Shown here piece by piece: positions 25,989-35,187 of a stretch of DNA of 64,000 bases (within the stretch, counting starts at the first letter, position 1; each line of letters begins with the position of its first letter). This DNA comes from Nocardia vaccinii NBRC 15922. GTDB taxonomy: Bacteria > Actinomycetota > Actinomycetes > Mycobacteriales > Mycobacteriaceae. The stretch is from NCBI RefSeq assembly GCF_001613305.1, contig NZ_BDCC01000072.1, positions 1 through 64,000 on the forward strand. The letters are read 5' to 3'. The position numbers and the translations under genes are program-made. The notes beneath the pieces were generated by a model that saw nothing but the letters and a program-made list of their open reading frames with translations, searched no databases and was not told the DNA's origin.

Positions 25989-27458
25989 TCAGCTCGCCGA
26001 CGCCCGGTAGGCGGTGATGTCGAACGTCGCGTTCTGCCGGCGGAACGACGTCGCGGAATCCGGCCACAGCAGTGTGAGGCGGCCGGTGCGCTCGTCGCGG
26101 TACCAGTTCGTGCAGCCGCCGCGGGTCCAGACGGTGTCGCGGGCCAACTCGTCGATCAGCCGGGTGGAGGATTGCACCGCCTCGGGAGTGACTTCCAGGA
26201 CCGTATCGGTGGTGGAGGCCAGATGGTCCAGAGCGCCCAGGACGTAGTCGATCTGCGTCTCGATGACGTAGATCGCCGAATTGTGCCCCAGTGCGGCGTT
26301 CGGCCCGTCCAGGACGTACATGTTCGGGAAACCGTCGACGGTCGTGGAGGCGTGCGCGACCATGCCGTCGCTCCACCGCTCGGCCAGCGGCAATGCCCCA
26401 CGGCCCAGGATCTGCTGGGCGATCGGCAGCCGCGTGGTGTCGAAACCCGTTGCGAACACGAGTATCTCGGGATCGTAGACGTTTCCGCTCGCGGCCTGGA
26501 CGCCCTCGCTGGTCACCCGCACCAGTTCGGTCGGCTCGAGCCGGACGTGCTCGAGTTGCAGGGTGGCGTAGTAGTCGTCGGAGAACAGGATTCGCTTGCA
26601 GCCGATCTCGTAGTCGGGTGTCAGCGCCCGGCGCAGCTCCGGGTCGCGCACCTGGCTCGACAGGTGGTCCAGCGCTCGCTGCTGCAGCAGGTCGATCTCG
26701 GGATGACGTCGTTTGCGGGCGGGGATGCTGCGTTCGGCCTCGGCGAACAACTCGTCCCGCAGTGTCGTGATGGCGGCGGGATCGGCGGCGAACTGAAGCA
26801 TTTCCTCGTGGCTGTACAGGCGGTCGCCGCGCGGGAGGACGTAGGGCGCCGAACGTTGGAAGACCACGACCTCGCTGGCCTCGCCGGCCAGCCGCGGCAG
26901 GATCTGGATCGCCGAGGCGCCGGTACCCACCAGCCCGACCCGCTTGCCGACCAGCGACACCCGCGGATTCCAGCGTGCGGAATGCCAACGCCTGCCGCGG
27001 AATTCGCGCAGATTCCGCACCTCCGGAATTTTCGGTTCGGTGAGTCGTCCGGTGGCCACGACCAGGCTGGCGGCCGAGAAGCTGCCACGACTGGTGTGCA
27101 CGATCCACCGGCCGTCGGACTCGCGCCAATGCGCTTGGCGCAGGGTGCAATTCAGCAGCAGATGCGGTTCCAGGCCCTCCTGCCGCACGCAGGATCGCAG
27201 ATATTCGTGAATCTCCGCGCCCTCGGCGAAGATTCGCTTCCAGCGCGGATTCGGCAGGAAGGAGAACGAGTACAGATGGGCCGGAATATCGCATGCCACA
27301 CCGGGATAGCGATTGTCCCGCCAGGTGCCGCCGACATCGTCGGCCTGCTCGATGATCACGAACGATTCGCGCCCGCGCCGGGCCAGCTGCGCGCCCATGC
27401 CGATTCCCGCGAAACCGGCGCCGACGATGAGCACGTCGATGGGGGTGAGTTCAGACAT
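25989..27458 (-). CDS. FAD-dependent Baeyer-Villiger-type monooxygenase
   Basis: 489 residues. FAD loop GAGFAGIGMGAQL at 12-24; GGTWRDNRYPGVACD; the BVMO fingerprint FxGxxxHxxxW as FRGRRWHSARW (about residue 153); NADPH loop GTGASAIQILP; and FATGFD. It should insert oxygen into a ketone or hydroxylate using NADPH and O2. The C-terminal lid is complete. Its start overlaps the stop of the upstream CofH-like gene by 8 bases, so the two are translationally coupled. Substrate unknown. Confidence 0.9.
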   Translation of the reverse strand: MSELTPIDVLIVGAGFAGIGMGAQLARRGRESFVIIEQADDVGGTWRDNRYPGVACDIPAHLYSFSFLPNPRWKRIFAEGAEIHEYLRSCVRQEGLEPHLLLNCTLRQAHWRESDGRWIVHTSRGSFSAASLVVATGRLTEPKIPEVRNLREFRGRRWHSARWNPRVSLVGKRVGLVGTGASAIQILPRLAGEASEVVVFQRSAPYVLPRGDRLYSHEEMLQFAADPAAITTLRDELFAEAERSIPARKRRHPEIDLLQQRALDHLSSQVRDPELRRALTPDYEIGCKRILFSDDYYATLQLEHVRLEPTELVRVTSEGVQAASGNVYDPEILVFATGFDTTRLPIAQQILGRGALPLAERWSDGMVAHASTTVDGFPNMYVLDGPNAALGHNSAIYVIETQIDYVLGALDHLASTTDTVLEVTPEAVQSSTRLIDELARDTVWTRGGCTNWYRDERTGRLTLLWPDSATSFRRQNATFDITAYRASAS

Positions 27459-28554
27459 CGGCGTATCCGGTGGTGCGCTGCTTGGCGGTCCGGCCCAGGG
27501 CGGCGGCCGCCCGTTCGACCTCGCGTGCGGTCAGGGTCAGCCCCGCCTCGGCGAAGGAATCGGGTGCCAGGCGTCCGTCCAGCAGCAGGCCGCCGAGGTC
27601 GTTGGCCCCGCCGCGCAGTAGCGCGATCGACGCGTCGAATCCGAATTTCGGCCAGGCGGCCTGGATATTCGCGATCCGGCCGTGCAGCGCCAGGCGCGCC
27701 ACGGCATGTACCGCGCGTGTCTGCCGCCAGGATGGGCCGGGCAGCGAACCGATGCCGGGTGACACCGGGCCGGGGGTGAAGGGCATCGCGATGAATTCGC
27801 TGAAACCGCCGGTGCGGTCCTGGATCTCGGCGATGAGCCGCAGATGGGCGACCTGTTGTGCGGGCGTCTCGATGTGGCCGTAGACCATCGTGGAGGTGGA
27901 GAACAGGCCCGCGCGGTGCGCGGTCTCGATCGCCTCCGTCCAGCTGCTCACCGGCAGGTCCGGGGCGCCGAGCAGGCGAGCGCGCACCTCATCGTCGAGG
28001 ATGCGCGCGGCCGTGCCGGGGACCGAGCCGAGGCCGGCTTCGCGGGCCGCGGCCAGGAAGTCGGCCAGCGGCATCTGCCGTCGCGCGGCGCCGTCGAGCA
28101 GTTCGGGTACGCGCAACGCGTGCAGGTGGATCGGCCCGGCCTCGGCGATGGCGGCGATCAACGCCAGATAGTCGTCATCGCTGTCGGCCGGAAGCGGCCC
28201 CTGCATGCAGATCTCGGTCGCGCCGAGCTCGCGCGCCTCGGCCACCAGGGCGGCGAGGCGGGAGCGGGCGGCGGCGCCGGTGCCGGATACCGCCGCGGTG
28301 TCCAGGTTGCGATTCACCGCGTAGGTCAGGATGTCACCGGTGGCCTGGTGACGTAGTAGATCGGCCACTCGACACAGTTCGTCCAGTTCCGGCCCGTCGG
28401 CGCCCAGCAGCGCGATATATCCCTCGTCGGGCAGGGCAGCCGGGGCGCCGGACGCCTCGTCGAGCCACTTGCGCACCAAGCCCGCATCGGGCAAACCGGA
28501 TCCGGCGACAACAACATCACCCACGAGCCCAACCATACCGCCGCGCGCCGACAT
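27451..28554 (-). CDS. CofH-like protein lacking the radical-SAM cysteine motif
   Basis: About 367 residues (ATG at 28554; 28536 also possible). It aligns along its length with the CofH half of F420-precursor (FO) synthase: LTYAVNRN, GATEICMQG, GSVPGTAARILDDEVR, TSTMVYGHIETPAQ, EIQDRTGGFSEFI, HGRIANIQAAWPK, LLRGGANDLGG. In CofH the motif CxxxCxxC follows VNRN directly; here that loop is shortened to LDTAAVSGTGAAARSR with no Cys. It therefore cannot bind the SAM [4Fe-4S] cluster in the usual way. Coupled to the BVMO-like gene downstream. Possibly a binding protein or a new activity; see findings. Confidence 0.85.
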   Translation of the reverse strand: MSARGGMVGLVGDVVVAGSGLPDAGLVRKWLDEASGAPAALPDEGYIALLGADGPELDELCRVADLLRHQATGDILTYAVNRNLDTAAVSGTGAAARSRLAALVAEARELGATEICMQGPLPADSDDDYLALIAAIAEAGPIHLHALRVPELLDGAARRQMPLADFLAAAREAGLGSVPGTAARILDDEVRARLLGAPDLPVSSWTEAIETAHRAGLFSTSTMVYGHIETPAQQVAHLRLIAEIQDRTGGFSEFIAMPFTPGPVSPGIGSLPGPSWRQTRAVHAVARLALHGRIANIQAAWPKFGFDASIALLRGGANDLGGLLLDGRLAPDSFAEAGLTLTAREVERAAAALGRTAKQRTTGYADV

Positions 28555-29209
28555 GCCTCGGGCCGTAGCCGGCGAGACGCTGTACCGGCTCTTCGTCCAC
28601 CGGCTCCGTCGCGGGGAAGGATCTCGTCATGACCACGAGTGCGACGGTTATCGGACGGCATCCGCGCCGGACCGTTCCGGTCCGCCGCGAACGGTCCCGA
28701 GATCATGCCGCGCGGACCCGGTGCGCACGGCTCCGCGCCACAGGCCGCGATCTCCGGTGGTGATGGCCACGATGGCGGTGGACCGGCCGCAGACCCGGGG
28801 CGCCGACGGAACCGATCCCGACCCTGTATGCCCGGGAAGCATGCGAAAGTAACTGCGCCACAGTGCATTCCGGTCAAACGCAGTCCCCGCTGCGCGCCCG
28901 TGCCGCGACCCGGGTTGGATGCGGTTGTGCACGCGCCCACCGTCGCCGCGCCGGACTGGCTCGCACGCGAGCGGCAACCGGACAGTGATCCGCGTACCGG
29001 CCGGTCGTCAGGTGAACTTCCAAGGTGCGCAACGGTTCCGGTCAGGGCGTGGAAACGGTCCGGTCACGAGCGCGAGGCGAGCGCCGGGTGGCCGGTAGGC
29101 ATCGACTCGGGGTCGGTATGCCGAATATGTTGGGCTACTTGCCCGCATGGGGTATATCTGCGGTGGGTACAACCGCTTGGTAAAGATTCGACCTGACAAG
29201 GAGTTCGCC
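28555..29209. other. 655-base gap before the DUF574 gene
   Basis: It carries the promoter of the CofH/BVMO operon and that of the methyltransferase. A 44-codon frame at 28629 (MTTSATVIGRHPRR...) has an AAGG-like site but very Arg-rich content, so I do not call it. Nothing else is supportable. Confidence 0.4.
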
Positions 29210-30022
29210 GTGGCCGACGGCCCGATCGATCTGCGCACCGATGTAGCGCATCCCGCCCGGATGTACGACTACTTCCTCGGCGGCAAGGATTTCTACGACG
29301 CCGACCGGGCCGCGGCGGAGCAGGCGCTACAGGATTTCCCGGCGGTCCGGGTGACCGCTCGCACCAATCGCGATTTCATGCGGCATGCCACGCGTTTCCT
29401 GGTCGGCCTAGGCGTGCGGCAGTTCCTCGACATCGGTACGGGCATCCCGACCGAGCCCAATCTGCATCAGGTCGCCCAGGAGGGCGCGCCGGACGCGCGG
29501 GTGGTGTACGTGGACAACGATCCGATCGTGTTGGCGCACGCGCGGGCGCTGCTGGTGAGCAGCGAGGAGGGCCGCACCGCCTACGTCCAGGCCGATGCCG
29601 CTGATCCGGCCGCGATTCTGGCCGCCCCCGAGCTGACCGAGACGCTGGATCTGACTCAGCCGGTGGCGGTCTCGCTGATGGCGCTGCTGCACTTCGTGCC
29701 GGGCGACGTCTATGAGATCGTCAAGGCGCTGATGGCACCGCTCGCCCCGGGCTCGTATCTCGCGATGTCCCATGTAACAACGGATTTCGACAACGGGCCG
29801 GACGATCCGGACGGGATGATGCGGCTGCTTCAGGTCTATATCGACCGCGGCATTCCGGTACGCCCGCGCAGCCGCGCCGAGGTGTCCCGCTTCTTCGACG
29901 GCCTGGAACTGCTCGAGCCCGGCGTCGAGGTGATCCATCGCTGGCGTAACGACGGCATCGAGCACCCGCCGAGCCACGACAAGCAGGTTTCGCTGTGGGG
30001 CGCGATCGGCCGCAAGGCCTGA
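29210..30022 (+). CDS. DUF574 (SAV2177-like) SAM-dependent methyltransferase
   Basis: 270 residues. The GTG at 29210 is chosen because AAGGAG lies 6 bases upstream and family members begin near PIDLRTDVAHPARMYDYFLG. SAM motif: QFLDIGTGIPTEPNLHQVA, typical of this Streptomyces/Nocardia family, then VVYVDNDPIVLAHARALL and VSLMALLHFVPG. These proteins are abundant in actinobacteria, often as many paralogues; no physiological substrate is known. Monocistronic, converging on the TetR gene. Confidence 0.93.
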   Translation: MADGPIDLRTDVAHPARMYDYFLGGKDFYDADRAAAEQALQDFPAVRVTARTNRDFMRHATRFLVGLGVRQFLDIGTGIPTEPNLHQVAQEGAPDARVVYVDNDPIVLAHARALLVSSEEGRTAYVQADAADPAAILAAPELTETLDLTQPVAVSLMALLHFVPGDVYEIVKALMAPLAPGSYLAMSHVTTDFDNGPDDPDGMMRLLQVYIDRGIPVRPRSRAEVSRFFDGLELLEPGVEVIHRWRNDGIEHPPSHDKQVSLWGAIGRKA

Positions 30023-30059
30023 GCGGTATCGCCACCTTGCCCTGACCGGCTGGTGGCGA

Positions 30060-30725
30060 TCAGTCCGGCGCCTGCAGCATCGGCACCAGAAAGCGCTGGG
30101 CCAGGCTGGTGAGCTGGGCGTCGTCGTCCAGGTCGAGGAGCCGGCTGGGGATGGCCAGGAAGGATGCGCAGACGCGCACCATCAGTTCGGCGACCATATC
30201 GGTGTCGACCGCCGGGCCGATATTGCCCGCGCCTTGTTCGCGGCGCAGCTGACCGGCGACGAACTGGCGGACCGCGGCCACGGTGCGGCCCTCGTCGCGC
30301 ATCAGAATGCTGACCAGCAGGTCCGGGTCGGTGGCCAGCAGGCCGCCGATGAGCGGATTGCTGCGAATTGCCCGCAGCGAGCTGACGAAGCCCATCACCA
30401 CGCGGTCGCTGACGGTGTGCGCCTGGCGGATATCCAGCAGGAATTGGTCGAAATAGCGCCGGAATTCCCGCAGGATCACCTGTTCGACCAGGGTGTCCTT
30501 GGTGGCGAAGCGGCGGTAGACGGTGATCCGCGAGACCTCGGCGCGGCGGGCGACGTCCTCCATGGTCGAGCGCTGGATGCCCATCCGGCAGAACTGTTCG
30601 TAGGCCGAATCCAATAGGCGCAAACGGATTTCGTCCACCTCGTCGACCTGCTCGAGCGCCTCGATGTAGGCGCGGGCGATCAGCCGCTCCGCGCCCGAGG
30701 CCGTTCGCGATCCCGCATCTGCCAC
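30060..30725 (-). CDS. TetR-family regulator
   Basis: 221 residues. HTH: LLDSAYEQFCRMGIQRSTME, DVARRAEVSRITVYRRFATK; C-terminal ligand domain about residues 95-215. It lies 217 bases downstream of the fadD gene on the same strand, so may sense acyl-CoA or a related lipid and control that gene, itself, or the DUF2236 genes. The upstream gap holds a direct repeat (30764-30786). Confidence 0.9.
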   Translation of the reverse strand: MADAGSRTASGAERLIARAYIEALEQVDEVDEIRLRLLDSAYEQFCRMGIQRSTMEDVARRAEVSRITVYRRFATKDTLVEQVILREFRRYFDQFLLDIRQAHTVSDRVVMGFVSSLRAIRSNPLIGGLLATDPDLLVSILMRDEGRTVAAVRQFVAGQLRREQGAGNIGPAVDTDMVAELMVRVCASFLAIPSRLLDLDDDAQLTSLAQRFLVPMLQAPD

Positions 30726-30763
30726 GATCTCCTCCTACCCGCGCGATCTCCGCACACGATGAA

Positions 30764-30786
30764 ACGACAAGAGTGAGACGACAAGA
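30764..30786. repeat. Direct repeat ACGACAAGA upstream of TetR
   Basis: ACGACAAGA occurs at 30764-30772 and 30778-30786, centre to centre 14 bases, about 40-60 bases upstream of the TetR start. Possible binding half-sites; weak evidence. Confidence 0.3.
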
Positions 30787-30942
30787 TATGTGACGTATGC
30801 CGACGGTGCTCGTCGAGTGGTACCGAGATACGACGTTCGATTCAGCGTATCACCCGGTTTGCCCGACTCGGTGCGAGAGAATATGCCGGAGCGGCGCGGA
30901 CCGCGGCGGTGATCGCCGGATTGCGGGGAAGGCGACCCGCGA

Positions 30943-32595
30943 TCAGCCGATGTCGAGCTGTTCGAGTTCGCGGCGCAGCAGTTTGCCGGTGGCGTTGCGC
31001 GGCAGTTCCTCGACGAAGATCACCTCGCGCGGCACCTTGTGCCTGGCCAGATGGGTTTTGACGTAGGTCATCATCACCTGCGCGTCGCCGCGTGCCCCGG
31101 GGGCGGGGACGACGAATGCGCGCAGCCGCTTGCCGAAATCGTGGTCGTCCACGGCAACGACTGCGGCCTCGAGTACGTCGGCCCGGTCGACGAGCAGATT
31201 CTCGACCTCGAGCGGATAGACGTTCTCGCCGCCGGAGACGATCATGTCGTCCTCGCGGCCGTCGATGAAAAGCCTTCCGGCGGAATCGAAATGGCCCAGG
31301 TCGCCGCTGCAGAGCAGACCGTCGACGATCTCCTTGTGCCTGCCGTCGGTATAGCCGGAGAAGCTCAGGCCGCTGGAGACGAAGATCGTGCCGATCACAC
31401 CCGGTTCGGTGACGAGGCGACGTTGCGCGTCGTAGATCGCGACCCGGCATCCCACCGGCGGACGCCCGACGGTTCCGGGAGCCAGGCGCATGTCCTCGGG
31501 AGTGGCCACCGCGGCGACCGCGACCTCCGTGGAGGCGTAGAGGTTGTACAGGACCTCGCCGAAGATCTGTTCGGTGCGCCGGCTCAGGTCGGGAGACAGC
31601 GAGGATCCGGCGGCGAAGACGACGCGCAGTGTGGAGGTGTCGTATCGGGACAGCACCTCCTCGCCGAGATCGACGATCCGCTGCAACATGGTCGGTACCA
31701 GAACCAGCGCCGCCGCACCGTATTTCGCGATATCGGCGAGCGTGCGCTCGGCGTCGAAGCGCCGCTGCCGACAGACGATCGCATTGCCCAGCGCCCAGCC
31801 GAGCGTCAGCTGGGACAGGCCCGTGCCGTGGAACGTCGGCGCGGCCATGATCATGACCGAATCGCGCGGCAGCGGGATCCGATCGAGGAATTGCGCGGAC
31901 TGCAGGGGTGAAACCTTGTCGCGCGGGGCGCCTTTGGGTGTTCCGGTGGTCCCGCTGGTGAGAATGACGATGCCGCCCGGACGTTTCGGTGCCCGCATCG
32001 CGCCGGTGGGATGCGCCTCGATCAGGGCGTCGACCGTGCTGATCTCACCGGGTGCGGCGTCCGGATCCTCGACCCAGGTGAGGAATCGGGGGACGGCGTC
32101 GGGGACGTCGTCGAGCAGGCCCAGGAATTCCTCGTCGAGCAGGATCGCGCCGACATTCTCACGGTCGGCGACCGCGGCGAGTTGCGGACCGCCGAATCCG
32201 GTGTTCATCAACACGATTCGCACACCGATCTTACCGGCGGCGAGCAGCGACAGCATCATGCCGCGATGGTCGCGGCACAGCAACGCGGCGACGGTTCCCG
32301 GGGCGATGCCGGATGCGGCCAGGCCGCGGGCCAGCGCGTCGGACTGCTCGTCGAGTTGGTCGAAGGTGAGTGTGCCGCGCTCGTCGATCAGCGCGTCCGA
32401 TGCGCCGCGGGTGCGCCGGGCGTGCCGCAGTACGGTGACGAAGGGACCGTAGATGTCCGAGTCATGCATCGTCCGTATCAGTTCGATCGGGTGCTGGGGC
32501 TCGATGACGCCGCGCCTGAAAAGCACCGACAAGGCCGCGAACGGTTCCGTGATCGCCTTCGCCGCTGCTCGCAAAGAGCTCGATGGTGCACTCAC
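30943..32595 (-). CDS. Long-chain fatty-acid-CoA ligase-like enzyme (FadD family)
   Basis: 550 residues. Class I adenylate-forming enzyme: A3 motif ILTSGTTGTPKG, A5 LYASTE, A7 LLCSGDLG, A8 GREDDMIVSGGENVYP, and the A10 lysine in PRNATGKLLRREL. The early VIEPQHPIELIRTM segment fits mycobacterial FadD12-like ligases. It activates a fatty or similar carboxylic acid to the CoA ester. Divergent from the DUF2236 gene at 32816; a TetR gene follows. If lcp downstream is active, such a ligase could process isoprenoid acids (inference). Confidence 0.9.
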   Translation of the reverse strand: MSAPSSSLRAAAKAITEPFAALSVLFRRGVIEPQHPIELIRTMHDSDIYGPFVTVLRHARRTRGASDALIDERGTLTFDQLDEQSDALARGLAASGIAPGTVAALLCRDHRGMMLSLLAAGKIGVRIVLMNTGFGGPQLAAVADRENVGAILLDEEFLGLLDDVPDAVPRFLTWVEDPDAAPGEISTVDALIEAHPTGAMRAPKRPGGIVILTSGTTGTPKGAPRDKVSPLQSAQFLDRIPLPRDSVMIMAAPTFHGTGLSQLTLGWALGNAIVCRQRRFDAERTLADIAKYGAAALVLVPTMLQRIVDLGEEVLSRYDTSTLRVVFAAGSSLSPDLSRRTEQIFGEVLYNLYASTEVAVAAVATPEDMRLAPGTVGRPPVGCRVAIYDAQRRLVTEPGVIGTIFVSSGLSFSGYTDGRHKEIVDGLLCSGDLGHFDSAGRLFIDGREDDMIVSGGENVYPLEVENLLVDRADVLEAAVVAVDDHDFGKRLRAFVVPAPGARGDAQVMMTYVKTHLARHKVPREVIFVEELPRNATGKLLRRELEQLDIG

Positions 32596-32815
32596 TTACC
32601 ACTCCTGATCGATCGTCGGCATGAGTGAATTCACCTATTGGATCAGTATATTACTGACGCTACCGCATTGTGCGGGCCGCAACAGGTGAATAAGAATGGT
32701 GAGTAACATACAACATTCGGTGCCGGGGTGCGAAGACGGCCTCGGGCGCATTGTCAGCCGACATCGGCGCTGACATGATGTTGTGAAAAGCGTCTCATCG
32801 ACTCGTGGAGTACCC

Positions 32816-33676
32816 ATGTCCCTTCCCGCTCGCTTCCTGCGCCGGCACGGTCCGGCAGCCGATTCACCGGCCGATCGGACCCGGTTCATGGCCGGTCCCG
32901 CGGCGCTGCTCGGTGGCCCGGCGAACGTGATCATGCAATTGGGTCTGCCGCCGGTGGGCCGGGGCGTGATCGAGAGCAAGGTCGACAGCGGCCGCTTCGA
33001 TCTGCACCCGCGCAAACGCGGCCGCACGACCCTGACCTACCTGGCTGTGGCGATGCTCGGCACCGAGGAGGATCGCGCGATCTACCGCGCGGCGGTGAAC
33101 ACCTCGCACCGCCAGGTCCGCTCCGATGCGGCCAGTCCGGTGTCCTACAACGCTTTCGACCCCGAACTGCAGCTCTGGGTGGCCGCATGCCTGTATCGCG
33201 GCACGGTGGATTCGCTGATCTTCCTCTACGGCGGTATCGACGACGAATCCGCCGACGAGCTCTATCGCGAGGCCGCGCGGTTCGGCACCACGCTGCAGGT
33301 GCGCCCGCAGATGTGGCCGCCGGATCGGGCCGCGTTCGCGGAGTACTGGGATACGCACGTGCGCGCGATGTCCTTCGACGACGAGGTGCGCCGGTATCTG
33401 CTCGAGCAGGTCGTCGATCTCGGACCCTATACGGTTCTCGAGCGGACCCTGCTCCGGCGGGTCAACCGGTTCTTCACCACGGGCTATCTGCCCCAGCAGT
33501 TCCGGGACGAGCTGGGGCTGGGCTGGGGCCCGGGCAGACAGCGGGCTTTCGAACTGGTGATGCGGACGATCGGCGCGGTCTGCACCGTCCTGCCCGAGCG
33601 CTTCCGGTTGTACCCGTTCGAGACGTATCTGCGCGAGATGCGAGCGCGGCACGCTCAGGGCAAACCGCTCGTCTAG
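32816..33676 (+). CDS. DUF2236 (MpaB-like) oxygenase
   Basis: 286 residues, ATG at 32816 with GTGGAG upstream (frame open to 32783). Typical DUF2236: GPAALLGGPANVIMQLGLPP, TLTYLAVAMLGTEEDRA, HRQVRSDAA, NAFDPELQLWVAACLYRG and TTGYLPQQFRDELGLGW near the end. Most relatives read WVHATL at the fifth motif; here the His is Ala. No signal peptide, so cytosolic. Immediately upstream of the exported lcp homologue and probably cotranscribed or co-regulated. Substrate unknown. Confidence 0.85.
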   Translation: MSLPARFLRRHGPAADSPADRTRFMAGPAALLGGPANVIMQLGLPPVGRGVIESKVDSGRFDLHPRKRGRTTLTYLAVAMLGTEEDRAIYRAAVNTSHRQVRSDAASPVSYNAFDPELQLWVAACLYRGTVDSLIFLYGGIDDESADELYREAARFGTTLQVRPQMWPPDRAAFAEYWDTHVRAMSFDDEVRRYLLEQVVDLGPYTVLERTLLRRVNRFFTTGYLPQQFRDELGLGWGPGRQRAFELVMRTIGAVCTVLPERFRLYPFETYLREMRARHAQGKPLV

Positions 33677-33698
33677 CAGGAAAATTCGGTTCCTCCGC

Positions 33699-33765
33699 TT
33701 GTGATGGCAGACACAGTGTGCTGATATGGAGATACGCAGATGCAGACTTTGTATCTCTGTATCAG
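33699..33765 (+). promoter_or_regulatory. lcp promoter with large inverted repeat
   Basis: TTGTGA (33699-33704), 17 bases, TGATAT (33722-33727) form a good SigA-type promoter. Overlapping its -10 and the start point is an inverted repeat: left arm CTGATATGGAGATAC (33721-33735), 15 bases, right arm GTATCTCTGTATCAG (33751-33765), 13 of 15 paired. A repressor bound here would block transcription of lcp (start codon 33790). Confidence 0.55.
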
Positions 33766-33789
33766 TGACTCGACGAAGAGGAACGTGGC

Positions 33790-35013
33790 ATGGATGGACT
33801 CGGACTCAACAGACGTGACGCGTTGCGCGTGGGCGGCGGCTTCGTGGGAGCCGCGGGCGCACTCGCGCTAGGGGCGCGAACGGCCAGGGCGCAACCCTGG
33901 ACCTGGTCGCCCAGTGGGTCGATCCTCGGCAGTGGTCAGGGGGCGGACCCGATGACGGTGTGGGACTCCGAGGCCGATCCGGTCGTGGCCGATATCATGG
34001 ACAACGGCGATGTGCACCAGGTCAATCGGCTGTTGGCGACCTGGATCAAGAACGACCAGCCCATTCCCGCCGGACTGCCGAAGAATCTGGCCGACTTCAT
34101 GGAGTACGCGCGGCAACTGCCGTCGTGGGCCGATCAGGGCAAGCTGGCCAGTTCATTTCAGTTCCAGCAGAAGCGTGGAACCTATCTCGGTGTGCTCTAC
34201 GCGTTCGCCAGCGGCATGATGTCGAACGTCATCCCGCACGAGGCGCTCGCGGTGTACTACTCCCGCGGTGGATCGCACCTCAAGGAACGGATCGCCAAGA
34301 CCGCGAAATTCGGCTACGACATCGGTGCGGTCAACGCCTACGGTCCCGGCGGGGAAATGATCGTGACCTGCGTCAAGACCAGGATCATCCATGCCGCCGT
34401 GCGGCATTTGCTGCCGACCGCACCGGTCTGGCCCAAGGGGCACGTCCCGATCAGCCAGGACGATCTGATGGTCACCTGGCACAGCCTGGGCACCACCATC
34501 ATGCGGGTCCTGACCTCATGGAAGATTCCCATTCCGGCCGACGAATCGATTGGCTACCTGCACAGTTGGCAGTTGGCGGGTCATCTGCTCGGCATCCGGG
34601 ACGAATACATCCCGGTGTCGTGGGACCAGGCCAACGCCCAGGCCGCGCAGGTGCTGGACCCGATCCTCGAGCCCACGCCGGAGGGCCGATGGCTGGCCAA
34701 CGAGCTGTTGAATCTGGGCGCGGACCTGGATCTGACCCTGCTCAGCAGGGGAATCCTGGGCGCGTTCACCCGATACATCCTGGGCGACAAGATCGCCGAT
34801 GAGCTGTACATCGCGCGTGAACCGGTCTGGGGACCGCTGCTGCAGTTCAGCTGGGGTCCGTTCCTGGCCGTGCGGGAGGGCATCGTCGGCGCCGTGCCGC
34901 CGGCCAAGGATGCCTACTGGATGTTCGACGAGTTCCTGCGCCAGTTCGCGATGTGGTACCTGTCCGAACTCCGGATGCCGCTGAGTATCGAGATCCCGCA
35001 AACCAACCGATGA
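33790..35013 (+). CDS. lcp: Latex clearing protein (rubber oxygenase) homologue, Tat-exported
   Basis: 407 residues, same length as Lcp of Streptomyces sp. K30. Twin-arginine signal: NRRDALRVGG, hydrophobic stretch, ARAQ near residue 34. DUF2236 fold. With a constant offset of 3, all key Lcp(K30) active-site residues are present: E151 (E148), R167 (R164), K170 (K167), T171 (T168) and H201 (H198), in HEALAV, ERIAKTAKF and RIIHAAVRHLL. Lcp is a heme-b dioxygenase that cleaves cis-polyisoprene outside the cell to aldehyde/ketone oligomers. Regulation: see the inverted-repeat promoter at 33699-33765. Alternative: another polyprenyl substrate. No paralogue of equal length in the window. Confidence 0.85.
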   Translation: MDGLGLNRRDALRVGGGFVGAAGALALGARTARAQPWTWSPSGSILGSGQGADPMTVWDSEADPVVADIMDNGDVHQVNRLLATWIKNDQPIPAGLPKNLADFMEYARQLPSWADQGKLASSFQFQQKRGTYLGVLYAFASGMMSNVIPHEALAVYYSRGGSHLKERIAKTAKFGYDIGAVNAYGPGGEMIVTCVKTRIIHAAVRHLLPTAPVWPKGHVPISQDDLMVTWHSLGTTIMRVLTSWKIPIPADESIGYLHSWQLAGHLLGIRDEYIPVSWDQANAQAAQVLDPILEPTPEGRWLANELLNLGADLDLTLLSRGILGAFTRYILGDKIADELYIAREPVWGPLLQFSWGPFLAVREGIVGAVPPAKDAYWMFDEFLRQFAMWYLSELRMPLSIEIPQTNR

Positions 35014-35154
35014 GAAACGATCCGCCCGGAGCGGTGAACCGGTTCGGGCGGATTCGAAATACCAAGCAGCGCACGGGGTTCGACGTCATCGTCGCCTCGT
35101 GCCGGTGCACCCTGCCAGTGGCGACCGCCGGGCCCGCGCGGCTCGCGGCCGAGG

Positions 35155-35180
35155 CTCTGGAGAAGGACTCTGGAGAAGGA
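35155..35180 (+). repeat. Tandem duplication of a 13-base ribosome-site segment
   Basis: CTCTGGAGAAGGA occurs twice head to tail (35155-35167, 35168-35180), ending 7 bases before the ATG at 35188. Both units contain GGAGAAGG, so two potential ribosome sites precede the gene. Confidence 0.8.
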
Positions 35181-35187
35181 CACAGCC

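Noticed and set aside
25881..27779. A 632-codon open frame on the plus strand
   Set aside because: It is antisense to the BVMO-like and CofH-like genes, has Arg/His/Gln-rich text without motifs, and arises from GC-rich codon bias on the real strand.
27451..28554. Calling this gene a radical-SAM FO synthase subunit
   Set aside because: The CxxxCxxC motif is absent, so the enzymatic name would be misleading.
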